DNA of 45,014 nt, taken from assembly GCA_948469375.1 (NCBI GenBank), contig CAOKLO010000028.1, positions 1-45,014 of the forward strand. The letters run 5' to 3'. The stretch comes from an uncultured bacterium. GTDB taxonomy: Bacteria; Bacillota; Clostridia; Oscillospirales; Oscillospiraceae. Every line of letters starts with the position of its first letter. Position 1 is the stretch's first letter. The position numbers and the translations under genes are program-made. This document shows, one piece after another, positions 1-7,517 of the stretch. The notes beneath the pieces are model-generated. The model saw only the letters and a list, made by a program, of their open reading frames with translations, did no database searches and was not told where the DNA came from.

Positions 1-563
1 TCATCAATGGAGATAAAAATCACCCCATCGTCCCGCAGCAAATTCGCCGCCAGCCGCAGCCGGGGGTACATCATATTCAGCCAGTTGGTGTGGAACCGGC
101 CCATGGTCTCCGGGTTGGACTTGGTGGTCTGGGCGGTGACCTCCCTGTACCGGGCCAGGGGGTCGGCGAAGTCGTCGGCGTAGACGAAATCGTTCCCCGT
201 GTTGTAGGGCGGGTCAATGTAGATCATCTTCACCTTGCGGTAGTAGGCGGTCTGGAGCAGTTTCAAAACCTCCAGGTTGTCCCCCTCTATGTAGAGGTTC
301 CGGGTGTGCTCCCAGTCCACGCTCTCCCCGGGGCAGGGCCGCAGCGTCCCGGCGGAGCGCTTCTGTGCCAGCCGCAGGCACTCCGCCTTGCCCTTCCACT
401 CGAAGCGGTACTTTTCAAAATCGTTGTCGATGTACTCCCCGCACAGCCCCAGCAGCTTGTCAATGTCCAGCTTGCCCTCGGCAAAGCACTCCGGGAACAC
501 CCTGCGGAGCTTGTCCAGGTTGGCGCGCTCCAGGTCCATGCTCAGACCGTCCATGGTATCCAT
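1..563 (-). CDS. Type III restriction-modification DNA methyltransferase (Mod), N-terminal part, cut by window edge
   Basis: Reading leftwards from an ATG at 563 gives an open frame of 187 codons that runs off the window. Residues around 125-131 read DPPYNTGND, the DPPY catalytic motif of N6-adenine/N4-cytosine methyltransferases, and the final visible residues (DDGVIFISIDD) are the usual next motif of the beta class. The segment LYIEGDNLEVLKLL just before DPPY is typical of type III Mod proteins and related site-specific methyltransferases. A strong ribosome binding site (GGAGGAA) lies just upstream of the ATG. The target-recognition region and any partner restriction subunit (Res) lie outside the window, so whether this is a complete system cannot be judged. 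Methylation of host DNA at a specific site is the known family role. Confidence 0.85.
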   Translation of the reverse strand, partial: MDTMDGLSMDLERANLDKLRRVFPECFAEGKLDIDKLLGLCGEYIDNDFEKYRFEWKGKAECLRLAQKRSAGTLRPCPGESVDWEHTRNLYIEGDNLEVLKLLQTAYYRKVKMIYIDPPYNTGNDFVYADDFADPLARYREVTAQTTKSNPETMGRFHTNWLNMMYPRLRLAANLLRDDGVIFISID

Positions 564-601
564 TTTAAGTTCCTCCTCTGACCTCGACCACAAACTCCCA
601 C

Positions 602-629
602 AGGCCGGGACGGCGAACCGTCCCGGCCT
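602..629 (-). terminator. Strong GC hairpin between the reductase gene and the methyltransferase gene
   Basis: A perfect 12-bp stem (602-613 with 618-629) closes on a 4-base CGAA loop. It lies 9 bases past the stop of the leftward reductase gene at 638 and before the methyltransferase start at 563. No long T-run follows on the leftward strand, so it could be a weak intrinsic terminator or an mRNA-stabilising hairpin. Confidence 0.5.
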
Positions 630-637
630 ATGGGTTT

Positions 638-2188
638 TCAGCTGAGGGAATCGTATTTGGCAATGATGGCGTCCCGCTCCCCGGCGTGTCTGTGGGACCA
701 CTCCTGCCAGGTCTGTCCGGCGCCGGTGGCGGCCCGGCCCAGCTCCACCAGCAGGGTGGGCAGGTCCCGCTCCAGGATGGTGGCGGCGGGCTGGCCGAAT
801 TGGGCCTGACCCACTCTATCGCTGCCCCCCAGGAACATCCGGAAGGCGGGCTGCGGCTTGCCGTCCACCGGCTTTACCCCGCCCTGGAAGCCGATGGCCC
901 CCGCCTGGTGGGCGGAGCAGCTGGAGGGACAGCCCGAAATGCACACCCGGGGCAGGGCTCCGTCGGGCAGACCGGCCTGACGCACCGCGTCCACCGCAGC
1001 CTGGAGGACGCTCTGGCTGTCCCGGATGCCCTGCTGGCAGACGGCGGCGCCGATGCAGGCCACGCTGTATTCAAACTCGGACTGCGCGCCGTCGGCAGTG
1101 GCCTCCAGCACCTGTTCCGCCTCGGCAGCGGAGAGGTTGATGACATACAGTGTTTCATTGGGGGCCACCCGCAGCTCCACGCCCTCCATATCCTTCAACA
1201 GCTCGTAGAGCTGCCGGGGCTTTTCCGGAGGCAGCAGACCGCCGATGGGGTGGTATTTGACCGCGTACAGTCCGCTCTGCTTCTGGGGGACGGCCCGGGG
1301 GTGGTCCACCGCGCCGCTATCCTTGGACAGGCCGGCCGGGGCCTCCGGGTGGGTGATATCCAATCCGCCCTCGGCCTTGAGCGCGGCCACGTTGGCCAAA
1401 AAGGCCTCTTTCAGGCCATTGGGGCCCAGGGTCTCCTGCATGAAACGGGTGCGGGCCTTCACCCGGTTTTCATAGTTCCCGTGCTGGCAGAAGGTATCAA
1501 TCATAGCCCTGATATAATACAGCACGTCCTTGGGATTGACTGCCTCATCCACCAGTACGCCCATGGTGGGCTGGAGCATTCCCAGACCGCCCGCGATGCG
1601 CAGGGCAAACGTCCCGTCCTCCTGAGCCATAAAACCCATGTCCCGGAAGGCGCTGTGGACGCAGTCGTCCACGCCGTTGGAGAAGGCCACCTTCAGCTTA
1701 CGGGGCATGTGGATGCTGCCGCAGATGGACAGCAGGTATTGGGAAGCCGCCTCCACCCAGGGGATGACGTCGAAGGCCTCCCCGGGCTGGACGCCGGACA
1801 ACGGACTGCACATCACGTTGCGGGGGTGGTCTCCGCCGCCGCCCTTGCTGTAGATGCCGCAGCCGATGGCGGCCTCCATGAGGGCGGGCACCTGTTGGGC
1901 GGACAGGTCGTGGAGCTGGATGGTCTCGCAGGTGGTGAGCTTGAGCCGCCCCACCTGCTCCCGCTCCACCGACTCAGCCAGGAATTTCAGCCGCTTCAGG
2001 GTGAGCCGTCCGCCCGCCAGGCGCAGGCGCAGCATATGCTTGGAGGGGTCCCGCTGAGAGTAGGTGCCAAACCCGCCGGAGACGCCCTTATAGGCTTTCC
2101 GGTCCAGTTCGCCCCGGTCGTAAGCGCTGATGGTATCTTTGAAGCCTTCGATCTGCTTGCGGAATTCGCTTGTCCACTGCTTATCCAT
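638..2188 (-). CDS. Nitrite/sulfite reductase-like sirohaem [4Fe-4S] protein
   Basis: The 516-residue protein has the duplicated half-domains of the ferredoxin-type nitrite/sulfite reductase family. The four cysteines that bind the coupled sirohaem-[4Fe-4S] centre are visible as Cys378-x5-Cys384 and Cys416-x3-Cys420. The N-terminal half carries the expected substrate-side basic stretch (TTCETIQLHD near 85-94 and NVMCSPLSG near 124-132). Family members reduce nitrite to ammonia or sulfite to sulfide with six electrons. Which substrate is used here cannot be read from the sequence: no flavoprotein partner, sulfate-assimilation or sirohaem-synthesis gene is adjacent, and the gene stands alone with its own promoter. 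The start at 2188 is the first Met, behind an AGGAAAGG-type site; the downstream hairpin at 602-629 may end the transcript. Confidence 0.85.
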   Translation of the reverse strand: MDKQWTSEFRKQIEGFKDTISAYDRGELDRKAYKGVSGGFGTYSQRDPSKHMLRLRLAGGRLTLKRLKFLAESVEREQVGRLKLTTCETIQLHDLSAQQVPALMEAAIGCGIYSKGGGGDHPRNVMCSPLSGVQPGEAFDVIPWVEAASQYLLSICGSIHMPRKLKVAFSNGVDDCVHSAFRDMGFMAQEDGTFALRIAGGLGMLQPTMGVLVDEAVNPKDVLYYIRAMIDTFCQHGNYENRVKARTRFMQETLGPNGLKEAFLANVAALKAEGGLDITHPEAPAGLSKDSGAVDHPRAVPQKQSGLYAVKYHPIGGLLPPEKPRQLYELLKDMEGVELRVAPNETLYVINLSAAEAEQVLEATADGAQSEFEYSVACIGAAVCQQGIRDSQSVLQAAVDAVRQAGLPDGALPRVCISGCPSSCSAHQAGAIGFQGGVKPVDGKPQPAFRMFLGGSDRVGQAQFGQPAATILERDLPTLLVELGRAATGAGQTWQEWSHRHAGERDAIIAKYDSLS

Positions 2189-2231
2189 GGTAGGTTCCAG
2201 CCTTTCCTCAAATCTGACGCCGCCCCGATGG

Positions 2232-2290
2232 GAACGGCCCGCTTTCCGGTATTATACCAGAAAACGGGCCGTTCTACAATCACTTAAGTG
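2232..2290 (-). promoter_or_regulatory. Promoter of the reductase gene embedded in an inverted repeat
   Basis: On the leftward strand TTGTAG (2274-2279) is followed after exactly 17 bases by a perfect TATAAT (2251-2256), 62 bases before the reductase ATG. The -10 box sits inside an inverted repeat with perfect 10-bp arms (GAACGGCCCG, 2232-2241, and its complement, 2265-2274), and a 10-bp palindrome CACTTAAGTG lies at 2281-2290 next to the -35 box. The arrangement suggests an operator, but the same hairpin also lies just past the M56 gene stop (2295) and could act as its terminator. Confidence 0.6.
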
Positions 2291-2294
2291 GATT

Positions 2295-5039
2295 TTACCA
2301 GCCGGTGCCCACGCCGTTGCAGGTCCAGCCCTCTTCGGTGAGAAGCATATAGCCCACACGGCTGTAAATCAAAGCGCCTTCCGGGGCGTCGCTGCCCTCA
2401 TAGTACCGGGTGTTGCCCGCCCAAAACGGGTTGTTGTCCTCACTCCGGTTTACCGGGACAAAGACCGTGTCATAGCAGAAGGTAAACCAGGTCTTTCCGT
2501 AATCCGCCCCGTTTAGCTCCCGGTATTGGGCGAACTCGTTCATATCGCCCTTGCTCATAAAATCGTGGTAATCAGCCTTCAGCACTTCAATCCGCACATA
2601 GGTGCAGGCATAGGCGCTGTCGGGAACGGTTTTGGTCTTAGCACCCTCCCAATTCTCCGTCCACTCCCGGGCGATGTCCTCGTGGCTCTGCCCCCGGTCT
2701 TGGACAGTGGTGGCGGAGCGCTGGGTATGCAAATCCAGCATATCGTACCAGTCCCGCAGGTATTCATAGGGAGTGGTGGCATAGTCGTACTCATCAGGAT
2801 GGACGGATTGCGCGTGATACCAGCTGGTACCGTTTTTGTCGTCGTGCACCGCCACCAGGTCCGAGTCCTCCCAAACGCGGATATAAGCGCCATAATCCGG
2901 CGAATCGATGCTCAGATAGCCGTTCACGCGGGGGGTGGTTGGAAAGCGGGGGTCCTCCGTGGAGCCCCAGTCAAAGGGCTCAAAGTTGAAGTGGATGGTC
3001 AGGGCGTTGAGATAGTAGCCGTAGGAATGGGGGTCCTGCTCAAGGGTGGTGGTATAGGTGGGATAGTTTGTGTAATGCCCGGGATTGTCCTGGGCGCCGA
3101 TGGAGAGACGGAGCTGTGCAGAGGGCGCGGTATAAATGTAGTTGGCCGCCATCCAAATGGGGTGGAGCGGTTCCTGTACCGCGTCCAGGTCAAAGGGCTC
3201 TATGCCCTCAGTGTCCAGCACGGTTTTTTGCGCGTAATCCTGGACGGCACGGAAGGCAGAATTGAACAGCTCCTGGTCCTCCATATCATATTCAATGCTG
3301 GTGTTCCAACCCAGGCGGTAGTAGCGGCCGCCGCCCTGCGCAAAGCAGAGCTGGCCGTTTGAGACGGGGGCATACCCGGCACTCAAGTAGTTTTGCCGAA
3401 ATTCCCACTCAGTGAGCTCGTTGACGATAAGGAGGTACTGGTCCTTGTTCAGCGTTTCGCCGGGCTTCTTGAAATAATAGACTGCCAAAGCGCCGTTGTC
3501 TGCGTAGGCCTCCACGTTGTCCCGCAGCTCCTCCGGCAGGTTCAGCAAACGGGCTTGCAGGGCGTCCGTGTCCGGGGCTTGATTTTGGCTGAAGGGCTCC
3601 ACGCCCTCGGTTTCCAGCACGGTCTGCATGGCATATGCACGGATGGCCTGATAAGCAGCGGTATAGCTTTCCGCTTCCGCCATCTCGAAGCGCCCAGCGG
3701 CAGGCTGGTCAAAAACATAGTAATAGTCGCTGTCCCGGGCGAACACAACCACCTCGTCAAAGGCCCCATAGCCGCCGTTTCCCTGGGGGTGGAGATGCCG
3801 CTCATAGCGGGCTTGGTCCCACTGGTACACCGTCAGCATCCAGGGCATGAACTCGTATTCCCAGTCTGCGGGCACATCCCACCAATAGCTGGCTAGGACT
3901 CCGGATGTGCCAAGGACCGAGACGTCCTCTGGGCGGTTGACTACCTGGGGGAGCAGATCCTCGGGGATACTGTCCAGCCGCTCCCGAAGGTTATCCAGAG
4001 TTTGGGCGGAGGCGTCCGGGGCCTCCTTCGGCGCACCGGTGAAGGTGAACCCGGCGGTGAGGCCCAGAACCAGCGCCGCGGCCAGGACTAGAGCGGCGGC
4101 GGTTTTGGGGCGGCGGGCGATAAGCTCCACCCGCTCCTTGACCCGGCGCTTGCCGCCGGTCATGGTGGTGGCGGTTTGGAGCAGGGAGTTGCGCCCCGAC
4201 ACAATCATGGACACCAGAGTGCGGCCATAGGGAAGCCGTTCTTCCTCGCCCAGGCGGCGGATGGCCCCCGCGTCACAGGCCAGCTCGCAGTCCTGGCGGG
4301 ACATGGCCGCCGCCCACCACACCAGGGGGTCGAACCAGTAGAGGCACAGGCAAAGGCACCGGACCAGCGCCCACCAGTGGTCGCGGTGGCGGTAGTGGGT
4401 CAGCTCATGAGCCAGCACATGGCGCATCCGGTCCGAATCCGGCAGCGCGTCCGGGGTGACGAAGATCACAGGCCGGATTACGCCGCACAGGCAGGGAGAG
4501 GGCAGATCCGGGCTTACGCGGACCTGCAGGGGACAGTCCGCCTCCACCGGCAGGGCGGCGCGCAGCTTCCGCCGCAGGCGCAGGTTGACCAGCAGGAACC
4601 ACAGCCCCATCATCACCGCGCCGCCCAGCCACACGGGTTTGGCATATTTTGCGGTCAGCTCGGCCAGGGTGGGGGCCTTGGCCTGGAGCGCCTGGGCCCG
4701 GACCTCCACCTCAGCCAGGTCGTCAAAGCTGGTGGTGACCGGCTTGGCCTGGTGATACTCCTGGAGGGCCTGCTCATAAGCGTCCTGATAAGACATGGCC
4801 GGAACGGGGACGGTGGTCTGTCCGATGGCTTGGGCCACCCGAGCTGGCTCCTCCGCCCGGTCCAGCAGGGCCAGGACGCTGTAGGCGCTGGACGCCCACT
4901 CCACCGGCACCAGAAGCCGCACGGCCACAACAAGCCACAGGGCATACTGCACCAGAGGTCCGGACCTCCCCCGGAGGATGGGCCGCAGGGCGGCGACGAC
5001 CAAAATCAGGATGGACGATGTGATCAAAACAGATTTCAT
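2295..5039 (-). CDS. M56-family (BlaR1/MecR1-type) membrane metallopeptidase with large non-penicillin-binding sensor region
   Basis: The 914-residue protein starts with BlaR1-type membrane segments (about 5-20, 30-47, 138-152 and 316-335) and a cytoplasmic zinc protease site: HELTH at 211-215 with the third ligand Glu252 in CELACD. In the family such proteins sense an external signal and cleave the cognate BlaI-type repressor, whose gene lies directly upstream and overlaps by 4 bases. The outer region after residue 340 is not a penicillin-binding domain: no SxxK/KTG motif set is seen. It contains two tandem related units (about 347-483 and 491-616), each ending in the near-identical phrase TVLETEGVEPF / TVLDTEGIEPF, followed by about 300 unrecognised residues rich in Tyr and Trp. 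The ligand is unknown. The pair probably controls itself and perhaps distant genes. Confidence 0.85.
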   Translation of the reverse strand: MKSVLITSSILILVVAALRPILRGRSGPLVQYALWLVVAVRLLVPVEWASSAYSVLALLDRAEEPARVAQAIGQTTVPVPAMSYQDAYEQALQEYHQAKPVTTSFDDLAEVEVRAQALQAKAPTLAELTAKYAKPVWLGGAVMMGLWFLLVNLRLRRKLRAALPVEADCPLQVRVSPDLPSPCLCGVIRPVIFVTPDALPDSDRMRHVLAHELTHYRHRDHWWALVRCLCLCLYWFDPLVWWAAAMSRQDCELACDAGAIRRLGEEERLPYGRTLVSMIVSGRNSLLQTATTMTGGKRRVKERVELIARRPKTAAALVLAAALVLGLTAGFTFTGAPKEAPDASAQTLDNLRERLDSIPEDLLPQVVNRPEDVSVLGTSGVLASYWWDVPADWEYEFMPWMLTVYQWDQARYERHLHPQGNGGYGAFDEVVVFARDSDYYYVFDQPAAGRFEMAEAESYTAAYQAIRAYAMQTVLETEGVEPFSQNQAPDTDALQARLLNLPEELRDNVEAYADNGALAVYYFKKPGETLNKDQYLLIVNELTEWEFRQNYLSAGYAPVSNGQLCFAQGGGRYYRLGWNTSIEYDMEDQELFNSAFRAVQDYAQKTVLDTEGIEPFDLDAVQEPLHPIWMAANYIYTAPSAQLRLSIGAQDNPGHYTNYPTYTTTLEQDPHSYGYYLNALTIHFNFEPFDWGSTEDPRFPTTPRVNGYLSIDSPDYGAYIRVWEDSDLVAVHDDKNGTSWYHAQSVHPDEYDYATTPYEYLRDWYDMLDLHTQRSATTVQDRGQSHEDIAREWTENWEGAKTKTVPDSAYACTYVRIEVLKADYHDFMSKGDMNEFAQYRELNGADYGKTWFTFCYDTVFVPVNRSEDNNPFWAGNTRYYEGSDAPEGALIYSRVGYMLLTEEGWTCNGVGTGW

Positions 5040-5419
5040 TTTAACTCCTCCTCCGCTTTATCCAAAATGGCGTACAGCTCGCTGATATCCGCTTTTGTCA
5101 AGCTGGAACGGTCCACCAGGGAGCTGACCAGCAGGCCTACGCTTCCGTGAAAGGCCCGCTCCAGCAAGGAGTCGGTCTCCGTCGCCGCCGCGTCCTCCCG
5201 GGCCAGTACCGCCCGGAATACCTTGGTGCGGCCCGACATCTCATAATCAATGAGTCCCTTTCCCTCCATCCGCCGCACCATAGTAGTGACGGTGCTTTTG
5301 GCCCAGCCTGTGCTGTCCTTTAAGGTCCGCACCAGCTCCATCAAGGTTTTGGGTCCGGTCCACAAACACTCCATCACCCGCCACTCGCTGGGAGAAAGGG
5401 AGTCGCGTTTCTCCTCCAT
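5036..5419 (-). CDS. BlaI/MecI/CopY-family transcriptional repressor
   Basis: The 127-residue protein has the winged-helix pattern of penicillinase repressors. LSPSEWRVMECLW (near 9-21) opens helix 1, and the recognition region reads WAKSTVTTMVRRMEGKGLI (near 39-57). The C-terminal part is a dimerisation segment that holds the cleavage site in known members. The gene is first in a leftward operon, its TGA overlapping the ATG of the M56 protease gene as ATGA, which indicates translational coupling. It is expected to bind dyads in its own promoter (5477-5512) and to be released when the M56 protease cuts it. Regulation of antibiotic resistance cannot be assumed because no beta-lactamase gene is near. 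Confidence 0.92.
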   Translation of the reverse strand: MEEKRDSLSPSEWRVMECLWTGPKTLMELVRTLKDSTGWAKSTVTTMVRRMEGKGLIDYEMSGRTKVFRAVLAREDAAATETDSLLERAFHGSVGLLVSSLVDRSSLTKADISELYAILDKAEEELK

Positions 5420-5476
5420 GATTTATGCCTCCTTTTTGCTTTCGGCAGTGTAGTCAGCCGTCGAAAATTTACTGGT

Positions 5477-5521
5477 TTACTGATGTAAGCCTATTGTAAC
5501 AGGTAGGACTACGTTTGTCAA
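5477..5521 (-). promoter_or_regulatory. BlaI-M56 operon promoter with two dyad operators
   Basis: On the leftward strand a perfect -35 TTGACA (5516-5521) and -10 TACAAT (5493-5498) are 17 bases apart. Two dyads overlap it: GTAG-GA-CTAC at 5503-5512 inside the spacer, and TTAC-TGAT-GTAA at 5477-5488 just past the -10 box. TTAC/GTAA half-sites resemble known BlaI boxes, so autorepression is likely. Confidence 0.75.
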
Positions 5522-5567
5522 CCGCTTTTGAAAAAGAGGGAAAAATATTTGAGGGCGGCAATGAATG

Positions 5568-5600
5568 AAAAAGCCGCCCCTCCATGGAGAGGGACGGCTT
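5568..5600 (-). terminator. Intrinsic terminator of the activase-GNAT operon
   Basis: On the leftward strand, 15 bases past the GNAT stop, an AAGCCGTCCCTC arm pairs (with small mismatches) across CCATGG to GAGGGGCGGCTT and is followed by a run of T (5568-5572). This is a standard rho-independent terminator shape. Confidence 0.75.
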
Positions 5601-5614
5601 GACGGTTAAAGCGG

Positions 5615-6178
5615 TCACAGCTTTTTGACATATCGCAGGTCTACGCAGACGGTACCGTGGGGGAACGGGATATCGGCATGAGTGCCGTCCCAGGTGAAGC
5701 CGTGGGCGGCGTAAAACCGTCGGGCCTTTTCATTTTCCCGGAGGACGAACACAAAAGCGTTTTGAAAGCCGTCCGCCTTGAGGCGGCGAAGGGCCTCCTC
5801 CATGAGCAGTCCGCCGTAGCCCCGGCCCCGCTGGCCCGGGTGGGTGTAGAAGGACGCGATTTCACCCCAATCGGCGTAGGCGGCGTTGTCAAAGGTGCAA
5901 ATATCGCCGGGGTTGTAGTTCACTGTCCGCGCTTTGCAGTAGTTGAGACAGGATACCGGCGTGTCTCCACGGTAGAGGAGCAGGCCGTGAACACCGTTTT
6001 GCGTCTCGTAATTGGTGCGGAACACCTCTACCCAGCGGTCGTCTGTGATTTCGTTCGCCATGTAGTCGGCGGGCACCGCGTCCACATAGGTGTCCCGCCA
6101 GCCTAGGGCATGGATGAGGGACATGGCCCGGAAATGTTCGTTGGTGCAGGCGTCCACAAGGTGCAGAGATGCGTCCAT
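5615..6178 (-). CDS. GNAT-family N-acetyltransferase
   Basis: The 187-residue protein shows the acetyl-CoA pyrophosphate-binding loop QRGRGYGG at 116-123 (the Q/R-x-x-G-x-G/A motif), preceded by the beta-strand IASFYTHP and followed by helix LLMEEALRRLKADG. The C-terminal NEKARRFYAAHGF segment is the usual motif B of the fold. These enzymes move an acetyl group from acetyl-CoA to an amine; the substrate is unknown. It is the last gene of a leftward run after the dehydratase-activase genes (19 bases after the preceding stop), and a terminator follows. Functional coupling to the activase genes is not implied by its sequence. Confidence 0.88.
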   Translation of the reverse strand: MDASLHLVDACTNEHFRAMSLIHALGWRDTYVDAVPADYMANEITDDRWVEVFRTNYETQNGVHGLLLYRGDTPVSCLNYCKARTVNYNPGDICTFDNAAYADWGEIASFYTHPGQRGRGYGGLLMEEALRRLKADGFQNAFVFVLRENEKARRFYAAHGFTWDGTHADIPFPHGTVCVDLRYVKKL

Positions 6179-6197
6179 AGCGGTTTCCTCCTGTCTC

Positions 6198-7499
6198 TTA
6201 ATGGGTCCCCGCGCCCACGGGCTCTTTCTCCTGCTTCGCCAGGGCCTTGGCGTTGGCCAGCATCAGCTTGATACGGTTTTCCTGGTTGATTTTGGTGGCG
6301 CCGGGGTCATAGTCGATAGCAACGATATTGGAATTGGGGTAATCGTCCTTGAGGCGGCGGATCATACCCTTTCCAACGATGTGGTTGGGCAGGCAGCCAA
6401 AGGGCTGGGTACACACGATGTTGGGCACGCCGGAGTGAATCAGCTCCAGCATCTCGCCGGTGAGCAGCCAGCCCTCCCCCATCTTATTGCCGTCGCCCAG
6501 ATAGCCCTGGACCAGCTGGTGCATGTTCTCGAAGGTGCCGGGGGCACGGAAGCGGCTCTTTTTCAGCGCCGCGATCATGTCCTTCTGGCACGCCTCAATA
6601 TAACCCTTGAACATCTGGCAAAACTTCTTTTTGGCCCACAGTCCGCCGTAGATGTTCACGTCCACCTCGCGGTTGAAAATTTTGAAGATCATGAAGTCGG
6701 TGAGACCGGGTACCACAGGCTCCGCCCCCTCGGAGAGGAGAAACTCCTCCAGATTGTTGTTGCCCAGGGGGGAGAATTTGACATAGATCTCTCCCACCAC
6801 GCCCACCCGGACCTTTTCCTCATGGGAGACGGGGATAGTCTCGAAATCGGCCAGAATGGCGTCGAAGTTGTCCCGCATCTGCCGGCGGCTCATACCCTTG
6901 CCGGCCTGAAAGCCGTCGATGAGCTTCTTCTGCCAGTGCTCCAGCATCTTGTCCGTGTCGCCCTTGGCCAGCTCGTAGGGCCGGACCTGGTTGGCGGCGT
7001 TAACCAGCAGGTCGCCATACATCATAGCATAAATCAGCTTGCGGACCAGAGGCAGGGTGAGGGAAAAGCCGGGATTTTTCTCCAATCCGGACAGGTTCAC
7101 GGAGATGACGGGAACAAAGGCCAGCCCCGCTTTCTCCAGCGCCTTGCGCAGCAGGTGGATGTAGTTGGACGCCCGGCAGCCGCCGCCGGTCTGGGTGATA
7201 AACAGGGCCACTTTGTGGGGGTCATAGCCGCCGTTTTTGATGGCGTCGATGAGCTGGCCGATAACCAGCAGGGCGGGATAGCAGGTGTCGTTGTGGACGT
7301 ACTTCAAGCCCTCGTCCACGATGCCCCGGTGATTGGTGGTGAGCATATCCACCTTGTAGCCTTCCAACACCAGCAGCTTCTGGAACATCCCAAAGTGGAC
7401 CGGGAGCATTTGGGGCATGAGGATGGTGTATTCCTCCTTCATCTCCTTGGTGAAAAGAAGCCGCCCGTCCTTGTCGTATTCCAATTTTGCCATGGTCAA
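6198..7499 (-). CDS. Acyl-CoA dehydratase activase-related protein (2-hydroxyglutaryl-CoA dehydratase-like fold)
   Basis: The 433-residue protein resembles the C-terminal part of the very long (about 1,400-residue) activase-related proteins found in many Clostridia. Recognisable pieces are ILMPQMLPVHFGMF near the start, YVHNDTCYPALLVIGQLIDA near 68-87 and FITQTGGGCRASNYIHLLR near 99-117, in which Cys residues could hold an iron-sulfur cluster. A later NIVCTQPFGCLPNHIVGKG segment is typical of the 2-hydroxyacyl-CoA dehydratase component fold. It begins 18 bases after the stop of the tandem activase gene, so the two products very likely act together. The exact reaction is not established for this group; a role in radical-type dehydration or a related ATP-driven electron transfer is inferred from the family. 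Confidence 0.8.
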   Translation of the reverse strand: MTMAKLEYDKDGRLLFTKEMKEEYTILMPQMLPVHFGMFQKLLVLEGYKVDMLTTNHRGIVDEGLKYVHNDTCYPALLVIGQLIDAIKNGGYDPHKVALFITQTGGGCRASNYIHLLRKALEKAGLAFVPVISVNLSGLEKNPGFSLTLPLVRKLIYAMMYGDLLVNAANQVRPYELAKGDTDKMLEHWQKKLIDGFQAGKGMSRRQMRDNFDAILADFETIPVSHEEKVRVGVVGEIYVKFSPLGNNNLEEFLLSEGAEPVVPGLTDFMIFKIFNREVDVNIYGGLWAKKKFCQMFKGYIEACQKDMIAALKKSRFRAPGTFENMHQLVQGYLGDGNKMGEGWLLTGEMLELIHSGVPNIVCTQPFGCLPNHIVGKGMIRRLKDDYPNSNIVAIDYDPGATKINQENRIKLMLANAKALAKQEKEPVGAGTH

Positions 7500-7517
7500 A
7501 CTCTCCTTTCGCTGGGG

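Noticed and set aside
2295-5039. True beta-lactam sensor BlaR1
   Set aside because: The M56 protease core is present, but the C-terminal region has no penicillin-binding SxxK/KTG motifs, and no beta-lactamase gene is near.
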